DNA from: Deltaproteobacteria bacterium
Lineage (GTDB): Bacteria; Desulfobacterota; Desulfomonilia; UBA1062
Assembly: GCA_018433775.1 (NCBI GenBank)
Contig: JAHDQN010000037.1
Span: 1 to 64,000, forward strand
Direction of reading: 5' to 3'
Length of the DNA stretch: 64,000 bases
Shown: piece by piece, positions 52,812-62,007 of the stretch
Layout of the letters: each line of letters opens with the position of its first letter
Position numbering within the stretch: position 1 is the first letter of the stretch
Translations under genes and position numbers: made by a program
Notes under the pieces: model-generated
The model's database searches: none
What the model saw: the letters and a program-made list of their open reading frames with translations, nothing else
What the model was told of the DNA's origin: nothing

Positions 52812-52837
52812 AGCGTTCAGGAAGAAGGAGGAATATC

Positions 52838-53914
52838 ATGGAAAGTACGATACGGCTCTCAACAGCTCATGCGCAGGTCCTGGAAAAGCAGCGTGCTCAG
52901 GCGGTTCCTCTCGATGTCCAGAAGGCCAAGGTGCGGTTCAGGGAGATCGGCATCGATATGTTCAGCTTCGATGAGCGGATCGGCTATCTCAAGAAATACG
53001 GGAATCACTGCCTGTCCTTTTCGGCGTTCCAGCCGAACATGCATTTCTTCGACATCTCCGGTATCGGTTATATCGCGTACGTGAAAAAATGGGGCACCCG
53101 TTTCGTGCTGGCCGACCCGGTGTGCCATGAGATCGATCGGGAGTTTCTGGTAGGGGAGTTTCTCAAGGACCGGTCGAATACGGCATTCATCCAGATATCC
53201 GAATCGTTCAGCAATCTTCTCCATGAAAGGTTCGGCCTCTACGCGACCCAGTTCGGAATCGAGAGCATCATCGACCTGAAGAACTGGAACCTCAAGGGAA
53301 AGAAGAAGCAGGTTCTTCGCACCTCCATCAACAAGGCTCAGAAGGACGGGGTGCGCTTCGTGGAGATGGATGGAGAAAATATCGATGATGAGCTCACCAG
53401 GGAGTGGCTGCGTACCAGGAAGGTAAGGCGCAAGGAGGTCGTGTTCCTCATCAGACCCAGAAACCAGAAATACCAGGAGGGAACGAGGAGGTTCTACGCC
53501 TTCCTGGACGACGAGCTGCTCGGGTTCATCCATTTCGACCCGATCTACGAAGACGGAAGGGTTATCGCCTACGTGCCCAACATCTCGCGGTTCTCGCCGA
53601 AGTTCAAGCAGGGGATTTTCTATCCCCTCATGGTCCACGCCATGGAAACCTTCCAGTCGGAGGGCGTGCCCTACCTCTATCTCGGCCTCTCTCCCCTGGT
53701 CGTGGCCGACGAAGACTTGCCCTGCGAATCGGGGATACTGAAATGGATGGTGCGGCTCCTCTACAAGTACGGGAACATCCTCTACAGCTTCAAAGGCCTC
53801 CACTTCACCAAATCGAGATTCGCAGGCACCGAGGTGAAGACCTTCTGCGCCCACCGGGAGTGGCTGCCGGCGAAATCCATGCTCACAGTCTTCAGGATTT
53901 CGAACATCATCTGA
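52838..53914 (+). CDS. DUF2156 (MprF-like, GNAT-fold) protein
   Basis: A 358-residue cytoplasmic protein. The GNAT-like tandem shows FSAFQPNMHFFDISGIGYIAYVKKWGTRFVLADPVC, then LKGKKKQVLRTSINKAQKDGV and FYAFLDDELLGFIHFDPIYEDGRVIAYVPNISRFSP, as in the C-terminal domain of phosphatidylglycerol lysyltransferase (MprF) and LPG synthases. No membrane flippase part. It is 26 bp downstream of the HMG-CoA reductase gene with AAGGAGG 6 nt before its ATG, so they are cotranscribed. A transfer of an amino-acid or acyl group to a lipid is inferred. Confidence 0.83.
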   Translation: MESTIRLSTAHAQVLEKQRAQAVPLDVQKAKVRFREIGIDMFSFDERIGYLKKYGNHCLSFSAFQPNMHFFDISGIGYIAYVKKWGTRFVLADPVCHEIDREFLVGEFLKDRSNTAFIQISESFSNLLHERFGLYATQFGIESIIDLKNWNLKGKKKQVLRTSINKAQKDGVRFVEMDGENIDDELTREWLRTRKVRRKEVVFLIRPRNQKYQEGTRRFYAFLDDELLGFIHFDPIYEDGRVIAYVPNISRFSPKFKQGIFYPLMVHAMETFQSEGVPYLYLGLSPLVVADEDLPCESGILKWMVRLLYKYGNILYSFKGLHFTKSRFAGTEVKTFCAHREWLPAKSMLTVFRISNII

Positions 53915-53960
53915 GCTGGATACGTGAGCGGTATCTGTAAAGAGGTTTTTTAAGGGGTGC

Positions 53961-54635
53961 TCACTCGAAGGCGCTCACCCGGGTAAACTTCAGTACGGGC
54001 CAGCCATATGCAAGGGCGACACGTTTAAGTCTCATGTCCGGGTTGGTCGCCACCGGATGCCCGACTGTCTTCATAAGCGGGACATCGAAGAACGAGTCGG
54101 TGTAAAAATAACTTTCAGAAAGATCGATTTCGGAGAGCCCTGCCCAACGGAGCGCATACACCTTCTTGCCCTCGCCATAGCACAGGGGTTTCACCAGTCT
54201 GCCCGTGAGAATGCCCTCTCTCTCCTCCACCTCGGTGCAGATCACATCGGTTATGCCCAGGATATCGGCAACAGGCTTTACAAAGAAACGGGGCGAGTTG
54301 GAAATCACCGCCACCCTATGCCCTTTGTCCCTGTGGTTCAGAATGAGGTTCGCAGCCTCCCGGTAGATGGTTTTTTTCATCACTGCATCGAACCAGAGCG
54401 AGCAGAAGTGCTCCATGTCGCGCAGCGAGGTTCCCGAGAGCATCGCCATGTTCTTCTCGTACCATTGTTCGATATCGAGCAGGGACAGACGGTACAGGAT
54501 GATCTTGAAAACGCTCATCACCAGATGGCTTGCAGGCACCAGCCCCTGTTCCCTGGCGAATTTCACCGACGAGAGCCCCGAGTTTGCCCAGGTAATGGTG
54601 TGATCCATATCGAAAAACGCTGCGATAGCACTCAT
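53961..54635 (-). CDS. HAD-IB-family phosphatase (SerB-like)
   Basis: A 224-residue HAD hydrolase. Motif I FDMDHT (nucleophile D9), motif II VISNSPR (Ser at about 117), and motif IV near YFYTDSFFDVPLM (acidic pair). The cap is helical, as in HAD-IB phosphatases such as phosphoserine phosphatase. Likely dephosphorylates a small metabolite. Convergent with the DUF2156 gene, 46 bp away. Confidence 0.9.
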   Translation of the reverse strand: MSAIAAFFDMDHTITWANSGLSSVKFAREQGLVPASHLVMSVFKIILYRLSLLDIEQWYEKNMAMLSGTSLRDMEHFCSLWFDAVMKKTIYREAANLILNHRDKGHRVAVISNSPRFFVKPVADILGITDVICTEVEEREGILTGRLVKPLCYGEGKKVYALRWAGLSEIDLSESYFYTDSFFDVPLMKTVGHPVATNPDMRLKRVALAYGWPVLKFTRVSAFE

Positions 54636-54873
54636 ATGGAATGATGTATCAGAGCAGGGGGATCATGACAACCAATCTTGTTCATCCGTTGTAACGCCCT
54701 GTACCGTCCTCGATCCGCAACAGGACGATCCGATATTCCGCCTGCCCGTCGCGGACTGGACGCCTGCCCAGGCTTTTCTCCGTGCAGGCGGCGAATATGC
54801 CGGTGTGATTGACATTTTGCTGTTTGTGTGTTTGGAGACTCTGGCAAGATCCGACGCCCAGAGGAATCAGAGG

Positions 54874-55809
54874 ATGATAACCATAGACGATCTCACGAAG
54901 GTTTACGGCTCAAGAACAGTGGTCGACAGGGTGAGCCTTACGGTAAACCACGGCGAGGTGCTGGGGCTTCTCGGTCCCAATGGCGCGGGGAAAAGCACGG
55001 TCATGAGGATTATCGCCTCGGCCGTGCCCCCCACCTCGGGCAGGGTACGGGTCATGAGCTGCGACACCGTGACGGAATCGATCAAGGCCCGGAGATGCAT
55101 CGGGTATCTTCCTGAACACACGCCATTGTATCCGGATATGAAGGTGGAGTCTTTTCTGAGCTTTGCCGCCCGGATCAAGGGGGGGAGGAAGAACGGTGTC
55201 AAAGACAGGGTCAGGAACGCCGTCATCGAGTTCGGGCTTGAAGAGGTCAGGAATCGGTCGATCGCAACCCTGTCAAGGGGTTACCGACAGAGGGTGGGAC
55301 TGGCGCAGGCCATGATCAACGATCCTCCGGTGCTCGTTCTCGACGAGCCTACACAGGGGCTGGACCCGGAACATGCCTATGAAATCAAGCAGCTCGTCAA
55401 GGACCTGTCGGGTTCGCGGACCATTGTCCTCTCGTCTCATGTTCTGTCCGAGGTCAGCCAGCTCTGCTCGAGGGTGGCCGTTCTCAAGAAAGGCCGCGTC
55501 ATATCCGTTGATTCCACGGAAGAGCTCGTCTCGCGGCATCAGAATCATACGAGGATCACCATCAGGGTGGGAGAGCGACTGGATCAGGCGCTGAAGATGA
55601 TCGAGGCCGTCGAGGGGGTCATCTCGGCGTCCAGCTCCAACTCACAGGTGATCAAAGCGGAAACCGTGAGGGACAGAGACTTGAGGCCGGTTCTTGCCGA
55701 GCGGATCGTGAAATCCGGCATCCCGCTGCTGGGGATCGCGAGGGAAGAGATGAGCCTGGAAGAGGTGTTCATGAAGCTCGTGGCCGGGGAGGATGCAACC
55801 CGTGCGTAG
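54874..55809 (+). CDS. ABC exporter ATPase, GldA-like
   Basis: A 311-residue ATPase with Walker A GPNGAGKS (34-41), Q-loop IGYLPEHTPLY, signature LSRGYRQRVG, Walker B VLVLDEPTQGLDPE, then a C-terminal domain (about 220-311) as in gliding-related and CcmA-like exporters. First gene of a four-gene unit with the permease (overlapping by 17 bp), GldG-like and DUF4340 proteins. GAGG lies 10 nt before the ATG at 54874. Confidence 0.9.
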   Translation: MITIDDLTKVYGSRTVVDRVSLTVNHGEVLGLLGPNGAGKSTVMRIIASAVPPTSGRVRVMSCDTVTESIKARRCIGYLPEHTPLYPDMKVESFLSFAARIKGGRKNGVKDRVRNAVIEFGLEEVRNRSIATLSRGYRQRVGLAQAMINDPPVLVLDEPTQGLDPEHAYEIKQLVKDLSGSRTIVLSSHVLSEVSQLCSRVAVLKKGRVISVDSTEELVSRHQNHTRITIRVGERLDQALKMIEAVEGVISASSSNSQVIKAETVRDRDLRPVLAERIVKSGIPLLGIAREEMSLEEVFMKLVAGEDATRA

Positions 55810-56563
55810 CATCTATCTCAAGGAGCTCGTCCAGTATTTCTCGTCTCCGTTCTTCTTTGTCCTGGCGTGCGTTTTCGTGGGGGTCGCCGGGGTCTTTTTC
55901 TATAACGCCGTGGCATATGCGAACCTTCTCGCCACCCAGATGTCTCAGTATCAGGCGCCGGGCGGGATCAGTGTGTCGGCGGTGATCTTACGGCCCCTGT
56001 TCATGGATATGAGCCTGTTGGTCATCCTTCTCGTTCCCCTCATATCCATGCGCCTCTACGCAGAGGAGAAGGCCGCCGGCACCATGGAGCTGCTTTTCAC
56101 CTACCCGGTGAGCGATCTGAAGGTTCTTCTGGGCAAGTACCTGGCGGGTTTTAGTGTCTTTGTCCTCATCCTGGCCTTCTCCGGATTTCTCACGGCTCTC
56201 CTGGCAGTGGCGACCACCCCGGATTGGGGAGTCGTCCTCGCTTCCTATACCGGCCTCATCCTCATGGGCGGGACCGTTCTCGCTCTGGGCGTGTTCGCAT
56301 CCAGCCTCACCGGAAACCAGACCATCGCGGCAGCCGTCACGATAGGCGGGGTTCTCGTATTCTGGGCTCTGGGCTGGTTCGCAGATACGGTTTCCTCCGG
56401 ATACCTTGGCGCCGTGCTGCGGGAGCTTTCGCTCGCCGGCCATCTGTCACGGTTTTTCAATGGGCTGATCACACTCAAGGACGTTGTCTTCTATCTGCTT
56501 TTCGCCGTGTTTTTTCTGGCCGTCACCTTGAGGGTTCTCGATTTCCACCGGTGCAGAGGATAG
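55793..56563 (+). CDS. ABC-2 type permease, GldF-like
   Basis: A 256-residue permease with six membrane segments. It has the family pattern KELVQYFSSPFFFVLACVFV at the start, then MRLYAEEKAAGTMELLFTYPVSDLKVLLGKYLAG, the usual conserved intracellular loop. Exports or pulls on an unknown substrate with the GldA-like ATPase. No gliding genes lie here. Confidence 0.9.
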   Translation: MQPVRSIYLKELVQYFSSPFFFVLACVFVGVAGVFFYNAVAYANLLATQMSQYQAPGGISVSAVILRPLFMDMSLLVILLVPLISMRLYAEEKAAGTMELLFTYPVSDLKVLLGKYLAGFSVFVLILAFSGFLTALLAVATTPDWGVVLASYTGLILMGGTVLALGVFASSLTGNQTIAAAVTIGGVLVFWALGWFADTVSSGYLGAVLRELSLAGHLSRFFNGLITLKDVVFYLLFAVFFLAVTLRVLDFHRCRG

Positions 56564-56568
56564 GAATC

Positions 56569-57912
56569 ATGCCCTCACGAGCGATTCATGCCTCAAGCGC
56601 AGCCCTGTTCGTGCTGATCTTCGTGATCATGCTCGCGGTCGTATATCTCACGGCCATGAACCACGATATGGGCTGGGACCTCTCGCGATCAAAGGAGAAC
56701 ACACTCGACCCAAGGACAAGGAACATTCTTTCGGCTCTGGATTTCGATGTCCGCGTCACGGTGTTCGACAAGCCGGGAAGGGACCGGGACAAAGCCCGGG
56801 AACTTCTCGATCTGTTTTCACTGGAATCACCGGGTGTGCACTATGAGCTCATCCATCCCGATATCAGGCCAGGCACGGCGCGGAGGTTCGGGATAGATCG
56901 CTACGGCCGGACCGTGATCGCCGGGAAAGGCCGGCAGGTAATGGTCGACAGCCTCACCGAAGAGTCCTTCGCCAATGCCCTGCTGACGATCAAGCAGGAA
57001 AGGAAAAAGAATATCTATGTGACGTGCGGGCATGGTGAGCCCGGCATAGACGATGAAGAGAAAGGGGGCCTCTCATCCCTCGCATCTGCCCTGCGCAAAG
57101 ATGGATACAGAGTTTCAGGGGCACTCACCATACGCCTGGACGCCATCCCCCGGGATGCGGACCTCCTCATCGTTGCAGGACCCAGGGAACGCTTTACTCC
57201 GGAGGAGATACAGGCCCTCCGTGAGTTCATTCACCAGGGAGGGAATATCCTCATCGCGCTTGAGCCGCTTGCCGACGGAGGACTGACGGGTCTTCTGGAC
57301 GAAGCGGGGATCGTAATCGGCGACGACCTGGTGGTGGACCCCGTAAACCATGCGGCCGGAGGTGAAGCGACCATGCCGGTGGTGAGCGCCTATGGAAGCG
57401 CGGAGGCGGTTGCCGGGTATACCGGTGCGACCGTTTTCCCCACCTCGCGGTCTCTGGTCGCCTGTGATAATCCGCCCGCCGGTGTGAGCATATCCCGGCT
57501 CGCCAGGACATCGGAGCAGAGCTGGGCAGAGCACGATTCCGCCTCCATCGCCGGACACGAGGCATTCTCGCCCGGACCGGCCGACCAGAAAGGTCCTCTC
57601 GACATCGCTCTTCTCGCCCTGGTCCAGACCGGCGGCAACAGGAAGGCAAGGGTTCTGGCTTTCGGAGACGCGGATTTTCTCACGAATGCCTACTTCAACG
57701 TGGCGGGCAACAGGAATTTTGCCCTGAACTGCATCAATGCGGTCCTCGATCAGGGGTATCTGATCTCACTGGATGAAGGAGAGCTCCGGGATGTACCCTT
57801 TGTCCTCACCCCGGGCCGGCGTGCGCTGCTGTTCTGGGTGCCGGTGGTCGTGGTTCCTTCGCTCCTGCTCTCCTTTGCCCTGGTTCCGGCGTGGAAGAGA
57901 AGGCGGGCATGA
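56569..57912 (+). CDS. GldG-like ABC-type uncharacterised transport protein
   Basis: A 447-residue protein. An N-terminal membrane segment (ALFVLIFVIMLAVVYL), a large extracytoplasmic part with DIRPGTARRFGIDRYGRTVIAGKGR and VYVTCGHGEPG-like sequence (about 145-160), and a C-terminal segment (LFWVPVVVVPSLLLSFALVPAWKRRR). Matches the ABC-type GldG family. The start follows the permease by 5 bp; the stop overlaps the DUF4340 gene as ATGA. Confidence 0.88.
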   Translation: MPSRAIHASSAALFVLIFVIMLAVVYLTAMNHDMGWDLSRSKENTLDPRTRNILSALDFDVRVTVFDKPGRDRDKARELLDLFSLESPGVHYELIHPDIRPGTARRFGIDRYGRTVIAGKGRQVMVDSLTEESFANALLTIKQERKKNIYVTCGHGEPGIDDEEKGGLSSLASALRKDGYRVSGALTIRLDAIPRDADLLIVAGPRERFTPEEIQALREFIHQGGNILIALEPLADGGLTGLLDEAGIVIGDDLVVDPVNHAAGGEATMPVVSAYGSAEAVAGYTGATVFPTSRSLVACDNPPAGVSISRLARTSEQSWAEHDSASIAGHEAFSPGPADQKGPLDIALLALVQTGGNRKARVLAFGDADFLTNAYFNVAGNRNFALNCINAVLDQGYLISLDEGELRDVPFVLTPGRRALLFWVPVVVVPSLLLSFALVPAWKRRRA

Positions 57913-59183
57913 GGTTCTCACGGCTCATAACCTCAGGGCTGCTCTGTATAGGGCTCATTGCCTGTTACTTCTGGTTCGAGCGATGTCTCCTGCAATCCGG
58001 GAATCTCGGAAAAGCACAGGGGCGACCGCTTTTCACCTTCAGCGAAGAGGATGTCACCGGGATAACGCTTGAAGGAAGCACAACCGTAGTGCTCGAAAAG
58101 AAAGACAATCTCTGGCGGATTTCAGAACCCGTGCAGACTGCCGCCGATCAGACGGAGGCCGGGCGCCTGGTGTCTGCGCTGGTGGAACTCCGCGCCCGCG
58201 AGACATTGAACGAACCCGGCGACCTGTCCCAGTTCGGTCTCTGCGAGCCTGCTCTGTCCCTGTACATATGCACCAGGGCGGGGGATCACGTGCTCTTCGT
58301 GGGGTCCGACAGCCCGACCTCCTCGTTCTCCTATGTCCGGGTTGACGGCAGGAGGGAAGTGAACCTGATATCCGCCCGTGAGAAGACAGGCCTGGACAGA
58401 GACCTCATGAACCTGAGAGACAGGAGGCTCATATCTCTCGAACCTCAGGAGATCCAGCGGGTGAGTATCACCAGGGGCGCCATGATCCTCGAGTTTCTGG
58501 AAGACCGTGATGGGTTGTGGCGTTGCACGGGCGACGACATTCGGAGGCTCGATCAGGAGATCATCAAAGGATTTCTCCGGCAGGCGTGCGGGGCGACTGC
58601 CCGGGCATACCCGGTTGTTCCGCCCGAACTTGGGAATCATGATGTATCCATTGCGCTGCATTCAGCAGGGGTTTCGCAGACGCTCGGTCTCTGGGTCAGG
58701 TCCGGGGAGAAGGGGACTGTCTACGCGTCGTCCGAGCTTCAGGGGCTTCCTGTCCAGGCCGACGGCTCGCTTCTGGATGCGATTCCCGGCGGCATCGAGC
58801 AGGTGCTCGACCGGAGCGTGGTTGAGCTTAAGGGCAGAGAAGTGACCGGGATCACGCTCAGCGGGCAGAAGGATCTGGATATCAGGAAGCAGGGAAACCG
58901 CTGGTTTTCCGGAACGCGCAGGCTCGACTGCGCGTCGTCAATGCACACCTTTCTCGATTGCCTTGCCGGCATCCAGTACGCGGACCGGTACCTGGCCCTG
59001 CCTGAGGACACCGGAGACGCTCAGCATATCGGAATCTTCTGCGGCGATTCTTTTCCAGTCTTTGACATCACCCTGTATTCAAAGTATTATATGACGGTCG
59101 GGAAAAAGGTATACCGCATCAGCGAGGAGGATATGCAGGCCTTCCGGGTGTCCCTTGAAATGCTGCTGAACGATATGAGATGA
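57909..59183 (+). CDS. DUF4340 domain membrane-anchored protein
   Basis: A 424-residue protein with one N-terminal segment (LITSGLLCIGLIACYFWF) and a beta-rich outer part with repeated VTGITLEGSTTVVLEKKDNLWRI-like units (about 55-80, 190-215 and 310-335). DUF4340 proteins usually sit beside GldG-type ABC transporters. The role is unknown. Ends the four-gene exporter unit. Confidence 0.88.
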   Translation: MRFSRLITSGLLCIGLIACYFWFERCLLQSGNLGKAQGRPLFTFSEEDVTGITLEGSTTVVLEKKDNLWRISEPVQTAADQTEAGRLVSALVELRARETLNEPGDLSQFGLCEPALSLYICTRAGDHVLFVGSDSPTSSFSYVRVDGRREVNLISAREKTGLDRDLMNLRDRRLISLEPQEIQRVSITRGAMILEFLEDRDGLWRCTGDDIRRLDQEIIKGFLRQACGATARAYPVVPPELGNHDVSIALHSAGVSQTLGLWVRSGEKGTVYASSELQGLPVQADGSLLDAIPGGIEQVLDRSVVELKGREVTGITLSGQKDLDIRKQGNRWFSGTRRLDCASSMHTFLDCLAGIQYADRYLALPEDTGDAQHIGIFCGDSFPVFDITLYSKYYMTVGKKVYRISEEDMQAFRVSLEMLLNDMR

Positions 59184-59196
59184 GAGGACCACGATC

Positions 59197-59727
59197 GTGA
59201 AAAGACCCACGTGGGATGAGTATTTCATGATGCTTGCCAAGCTCACGGCTTCCCGTTCCACCTGCCTGTCGCGCCCGACCGGCGCCGTGATCGTCAAGGA
59301 CCGGCAGATTCTTGCAAGCGGTTACAACGGGTCCCTGCCCGGAGAGGCGCACTGCATGGACGAGGGGCAGTGCTTCAGGCGCTCTCTTCAGTGGCCCGAG
59401 GCGATGAAGTACGACATGTGCAGGTCTGCCCACGCAGAGGCCAATGCCGTGGCGCTGGCCGCAAAGAAAGGGGTCTCCCTGGAGGGGGCGAGCATCTACT
59501 GCACCCTGGAGCCGTGCATCACCTGCGCAAAGCTCATCGTCATGTCGGGCATCACCCGGGTGATCTACGAGCACGCGTACGACTCTCCCATCCCCGAGCG
59601 GGACCGGTACTGGAAATCCGTTCTCGCGTCCGGCAATATCCACGTGGAGAAGCTCGTGATCGGTGATGAGACCGTGCAGTATGCCCTGAGTTTTCTCCGG
59701 GCCGACACATCGAAGAGGAGGTTATGA
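59197..59727 (+). CDS. deoxycytidylate (dCMP) deaminase
   Basis: A 176-residue zinc enzyme that turns dCMP into dUMP for thymidylate synthesis. Zn site H79, E81 (catalytic) in AHAEANA, C107 and C110 in CTLEPCITC. Start ATNYLSRS-like region replaced by TASRSTCLSRPTGAVIV, which is typical of the family. GTG start at 59197. The stop is 3 bp before the dCTP-deaminase-like gene. Confidence 0.92.
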   Translation: MKRPTWDEYFMMLAKLTASRSTCLSRPTGAVIVKDRQILASGYNGSLPGEAHCMDEGQCFRRSLQWPEAMKYDMCRSAHAEANAVALAAKKGVSLEGASIYCTLEPCITCAKLIVMSGITRVIYEHAYDSPIPERDRYWKSVLASGNIHVEKLVIGDETVQYALSFLRADTSKRRL

Positions 59728-59730
59728 GGC

Positions 59731-60315
59731 ATGGTATTCGGGGCAGACAGGATTGTGAGCATGATCAGGAGCGGGGTGGAGGTGGAAGACGAGGCTTCCG
59801 GGCAGATCACCACCAGGCCCCTCATCGAGCATATCGGTATCGATCAGATCGAGCAGATCGAGGGGACCACGGCGGACTTGAGGCTCGGCGCGATCTATCG
59901 CCCTGTGGGCAGGGCCAGCCTCATGAGAGACAAGAGGATCACGCCACGGATCGAGAAGGTCATGGATATTGAAGAATCCCCTGACGGCGTCTATCTCGTC
60001 TCGGGCGGGGAATATCTGCTGTTCCAGACCATCGAGCAGGTGAACATGCCCCGGGACGTTTTCGCCTACATCAGGCCCCGAACCACGCTCATCCGGTCGG
60101 GGATCCCGCTGGAGACCGCCTTCATCTCCCCCAATTATCAGGGAAGGCTTACCGTGGGGATGAAGCACCAGGGGCCGGCCGAGGTGGAGATCCAGATGGG
60201 GTTCAGGATCCTGTGCATCGCGTTCTATCCCATTGACGGGCGTGCGGTCCCCTATCGCGGGGTATGGCAGGGAGACCGGGTATCGACGAATGGAGAAGAG
60301 GAGAGACCGTTTTGA
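59731..60315 (+). CDS. dCTP deaminase/dUTPase-superfamily protein, catalytic Glu apparently absent
   Basis: A 194-residue trimeric-fold protein. Matches dCTP deaminase by IRPRTTLIRSGIPLETAFISPNYQGRLT (the RSSLGR-like segment is RTTLIRSG) and, at the end, YRGVWQGDRVS. By hand alignment to E. coli Dcd the position of the water-activating Glu138 falls in GRLTVGMKH, where there is no Glu. So deamination may not work as in Dcd, although the active-site Arg-like residues are kept. Between dCMP deaminase and ThyX, which supports a nucleotide role. Confidence 0.8.
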   Translation: MVFGADRIVSMIRSGVEVEDEASGQITTRPLIEHIGIDQIEQIEGTTADLRLGAIYRPVGRASLMRDKRITPRIEKVMDIEESPDGVYLVSGGEYLLFQTIEQVNMPRDVFAYIRPRTTLIRSGIPLETAFISPNYQGRLTVGMKHQGPAEVEIQMGFRILCIAFYPIDGRAVPYRGVWQGDRVSTNGEEERPF

Positions 60316-61019
60316 AGTATTTCGCAGACGAATACCGTCACATCGAGCGCTGGAAAGGGCTGAGGAAGGATCTGTTCCGCAACGAAGAGCCGGCCGTCAA
60401 GCTCATCGGCATGACCACCCCTACCGAAGAGATAGTGTCCCAGGGGGTCACCACCGAGACACTGCCCGCGTACACCGCGCGCCAGAGCCATGAGTCGGCC
60501 GGCACCCACGAGGATGATCTGCGGCTGAACAAAAAGCTCATTTCCTGGGAGCATCTCACCTGCCTGGAGGCAGTCCAGTTCGTGTACTACGTGACCGGGG
60601 TTTCCAAATCCCTGGCAGGCCAGTGGACCCGGCACCGGATCGGCATCGGATGGACCTTCCGCTCCACCCGGTACGTCAAGGCCAGCAAAAACATGTTCAT
60701 CTACCCGGCGCTTGAGTACCTGGACTCCGAGGATACGGTGAAAGCCGCCTACCGGGCTTACGAGCAGGAGCACCGGCATGCCATGGAGGTGTATGACGAG
60801 CTCAAGGATCTGGGCATCAGGAACCAGGAGCTCAGGCGTCTCATGCCCGTGGGATGGTCCACGGCCGCCTATGTATACGTCAACGCCCGGTCCCTGAGAC
60901 ATTTCTTCGAGCTCAGGCTCGACAAGTCAGCGGAGTGGGAAATCCGCAGGCTTGCCTACCTGATGTTCAATGACGTCATGAAAATCGCTCCGACCCTGTT
61001 CGAAGACCTGCTGGGGTGA
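60312..61019 (+). CDS. thyX: FAD-dependent thymidylate synthase, ThyX family
   Basis: A 235-residue enzyme that makes dTMP from dUMP using FAD and methylene-tetrahydrofolate. The start is a TTG overlapping the previous stop (TTGA), with GAGGAG 8 nt upstream. Motif RHRIGIGWTFRSTRY (107-121) holds R107, H108, R109 and S118, but with 8 rather than the classical 7 residues between RHR and Ser. SWEHLTCLEAVQF and VSKSLAGQWTRHR precede it. It completes a dCMP deaminase, dCTP-deaminase-like, ThyX set for dTMP. Confidence 0.87.
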   Translation: MKYFADEYRHIERWKGLRKDLFRNEEPAVKLIGMTTPTEEIVSQGVTTETLPAYTARQSHESAGTHEDDLRLNKKLISWEHLTCLEAVQFVYYVTGVSKSLAGQWTRHRIGIGWTFRSTRYVKASKNMFIYPALEYLDSEDTVKAAYRAYEQEHRHAMEVYDELKDLGIRNQELRRLMPVGWSTAAYVYVNARSLRHFFELRLDKSAEWEIRRLAYLMFNDVMKIAPTLFEDLLG

Positions 61020-61045
61020 CGTGCGGCAGCCTGATACAGGGGACG

Positions 61046-61945
61046 ATGAATCCCCGAAGGGGAAGGTGCATCAAAAAGAGAATGGCACCTGAGGAAAAGG
61101 ATCTTTTCAGCGCTGGTCCCCGTGAAGGGATCGGCGGAGCCGAAGACCATGCGGCTCGTGGGCCGGTGATTGCCGGCGGTGATGGTTCGCCGGGCGATAC
61201 CGGAATTATCCGGCCGCGGGAGGACGAGACCCTGGATTCACTCGCATGCAGCGGCCTGCATGTGCTGCAGAAAAAACAGGGCTATCGCTACTCGCTGGAT
61301 GCCTACCTCCTCGCCGCCTTTGTCGACGAGAGCCCGGGCTGTGAGGTGGTTGATGTCGGATCCGGGTCCGGCGTCCTGTCCATCCTGCTTGCAGCGGTCA
61401 GAGGCCTTCGCGTGACCGGAGTGGAGATCCAGGACGGCATGGCGGAGATGTCGCAGCGCTCGGTCGAACTCGCAGGGCTTCAAGCCAGGGTGAGGATCGT
61501 GCATGCGGACGTCAGGGAATATCGGGAGCAGCAATTCGATGCCGTGGTGGCCAACCCCCCGTACCGGCCCGTGAGCACGGGGAGAATCAGCCGCGACCAG
61601 GGCAGGGCAATGGCTCGTCATGAAATATCCCTGGACCTCGAGACGCTTCTAAGGTGTTCGTACGAGCTGCTCAAGCCGGGAGGACGCTTCTACCTGGTCT
61701 ATCCGGCATGGAGACTCCCCGATCTGATCTCTGCCATGCGGGCCGGCAGGATCGAGCCCAAGAGGGTCATGTTCGTTCACTCCACGCCCTCTTCGAGTGC
61801 GGAAATCGTTCTGGTTTCCGGTCTTAAGGACGGCGGCAAGGAACTGAACGTGTGCAGGCCCTTTTTCGTGTTTGCCCGCCAGGGTGTGTATACAAAAGAA
61901 ATGGAGAGGGTTTTCAGCGCCCTGGAGCTTCCAAAAAGCCATTGA
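61046..61945 (+). CDS. tRNA (adenine-N6)-methyltransferase, TrmN6-like
   Basis: About 299 residues. The catalytic NPPY motif is in VVANPPYRP; SAM motif I is DVGSGSGVLSILLA. The core starts at LDSLACSGLHVLQKKQGYRYSLDAYLLA. The N-terminal 65 residues are low in motif and may be disordered. The start is uncertain: a GTG at 61016 overlaps the ThyX stop, ATG at 61046 or 61082 are alternatives, none with a good site. Methylates A37 in tRNA-Val or a similar base by family. Confidence 0.85.
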   Translation: MNPRRGRCIKKRMAPEEKDLFSAGPREGIGGAEDHAARGPVIAGGDGSPGDTGIIRPREDETLDSLACSGLHVLQKKQGYRYSLDAYLLAAFVDESPGCEVVDVGSGSGVLSILLAAVRGLRVTGVEIQDGMAEMSQRSVELAGLQARVRIVHADVREYREQQFDAVVANPPYRPVSTGRISRDQGRAMARHEISLDLETLLRCSYELLKPGGRFYLVYPAWRLPDLISAMRAGRIEPKRVMFVHSTPSSSAEIVLVSGLKDGGKELNVCRPFFVFARQGVYTKEMERVFSALELPKSH

Positions 61946-62007
61946 CCTATAACCCATTTACGTGGTGAAATGAAGCATACTGACCCGAAGACAGAAAGGA
62001 AACATTC

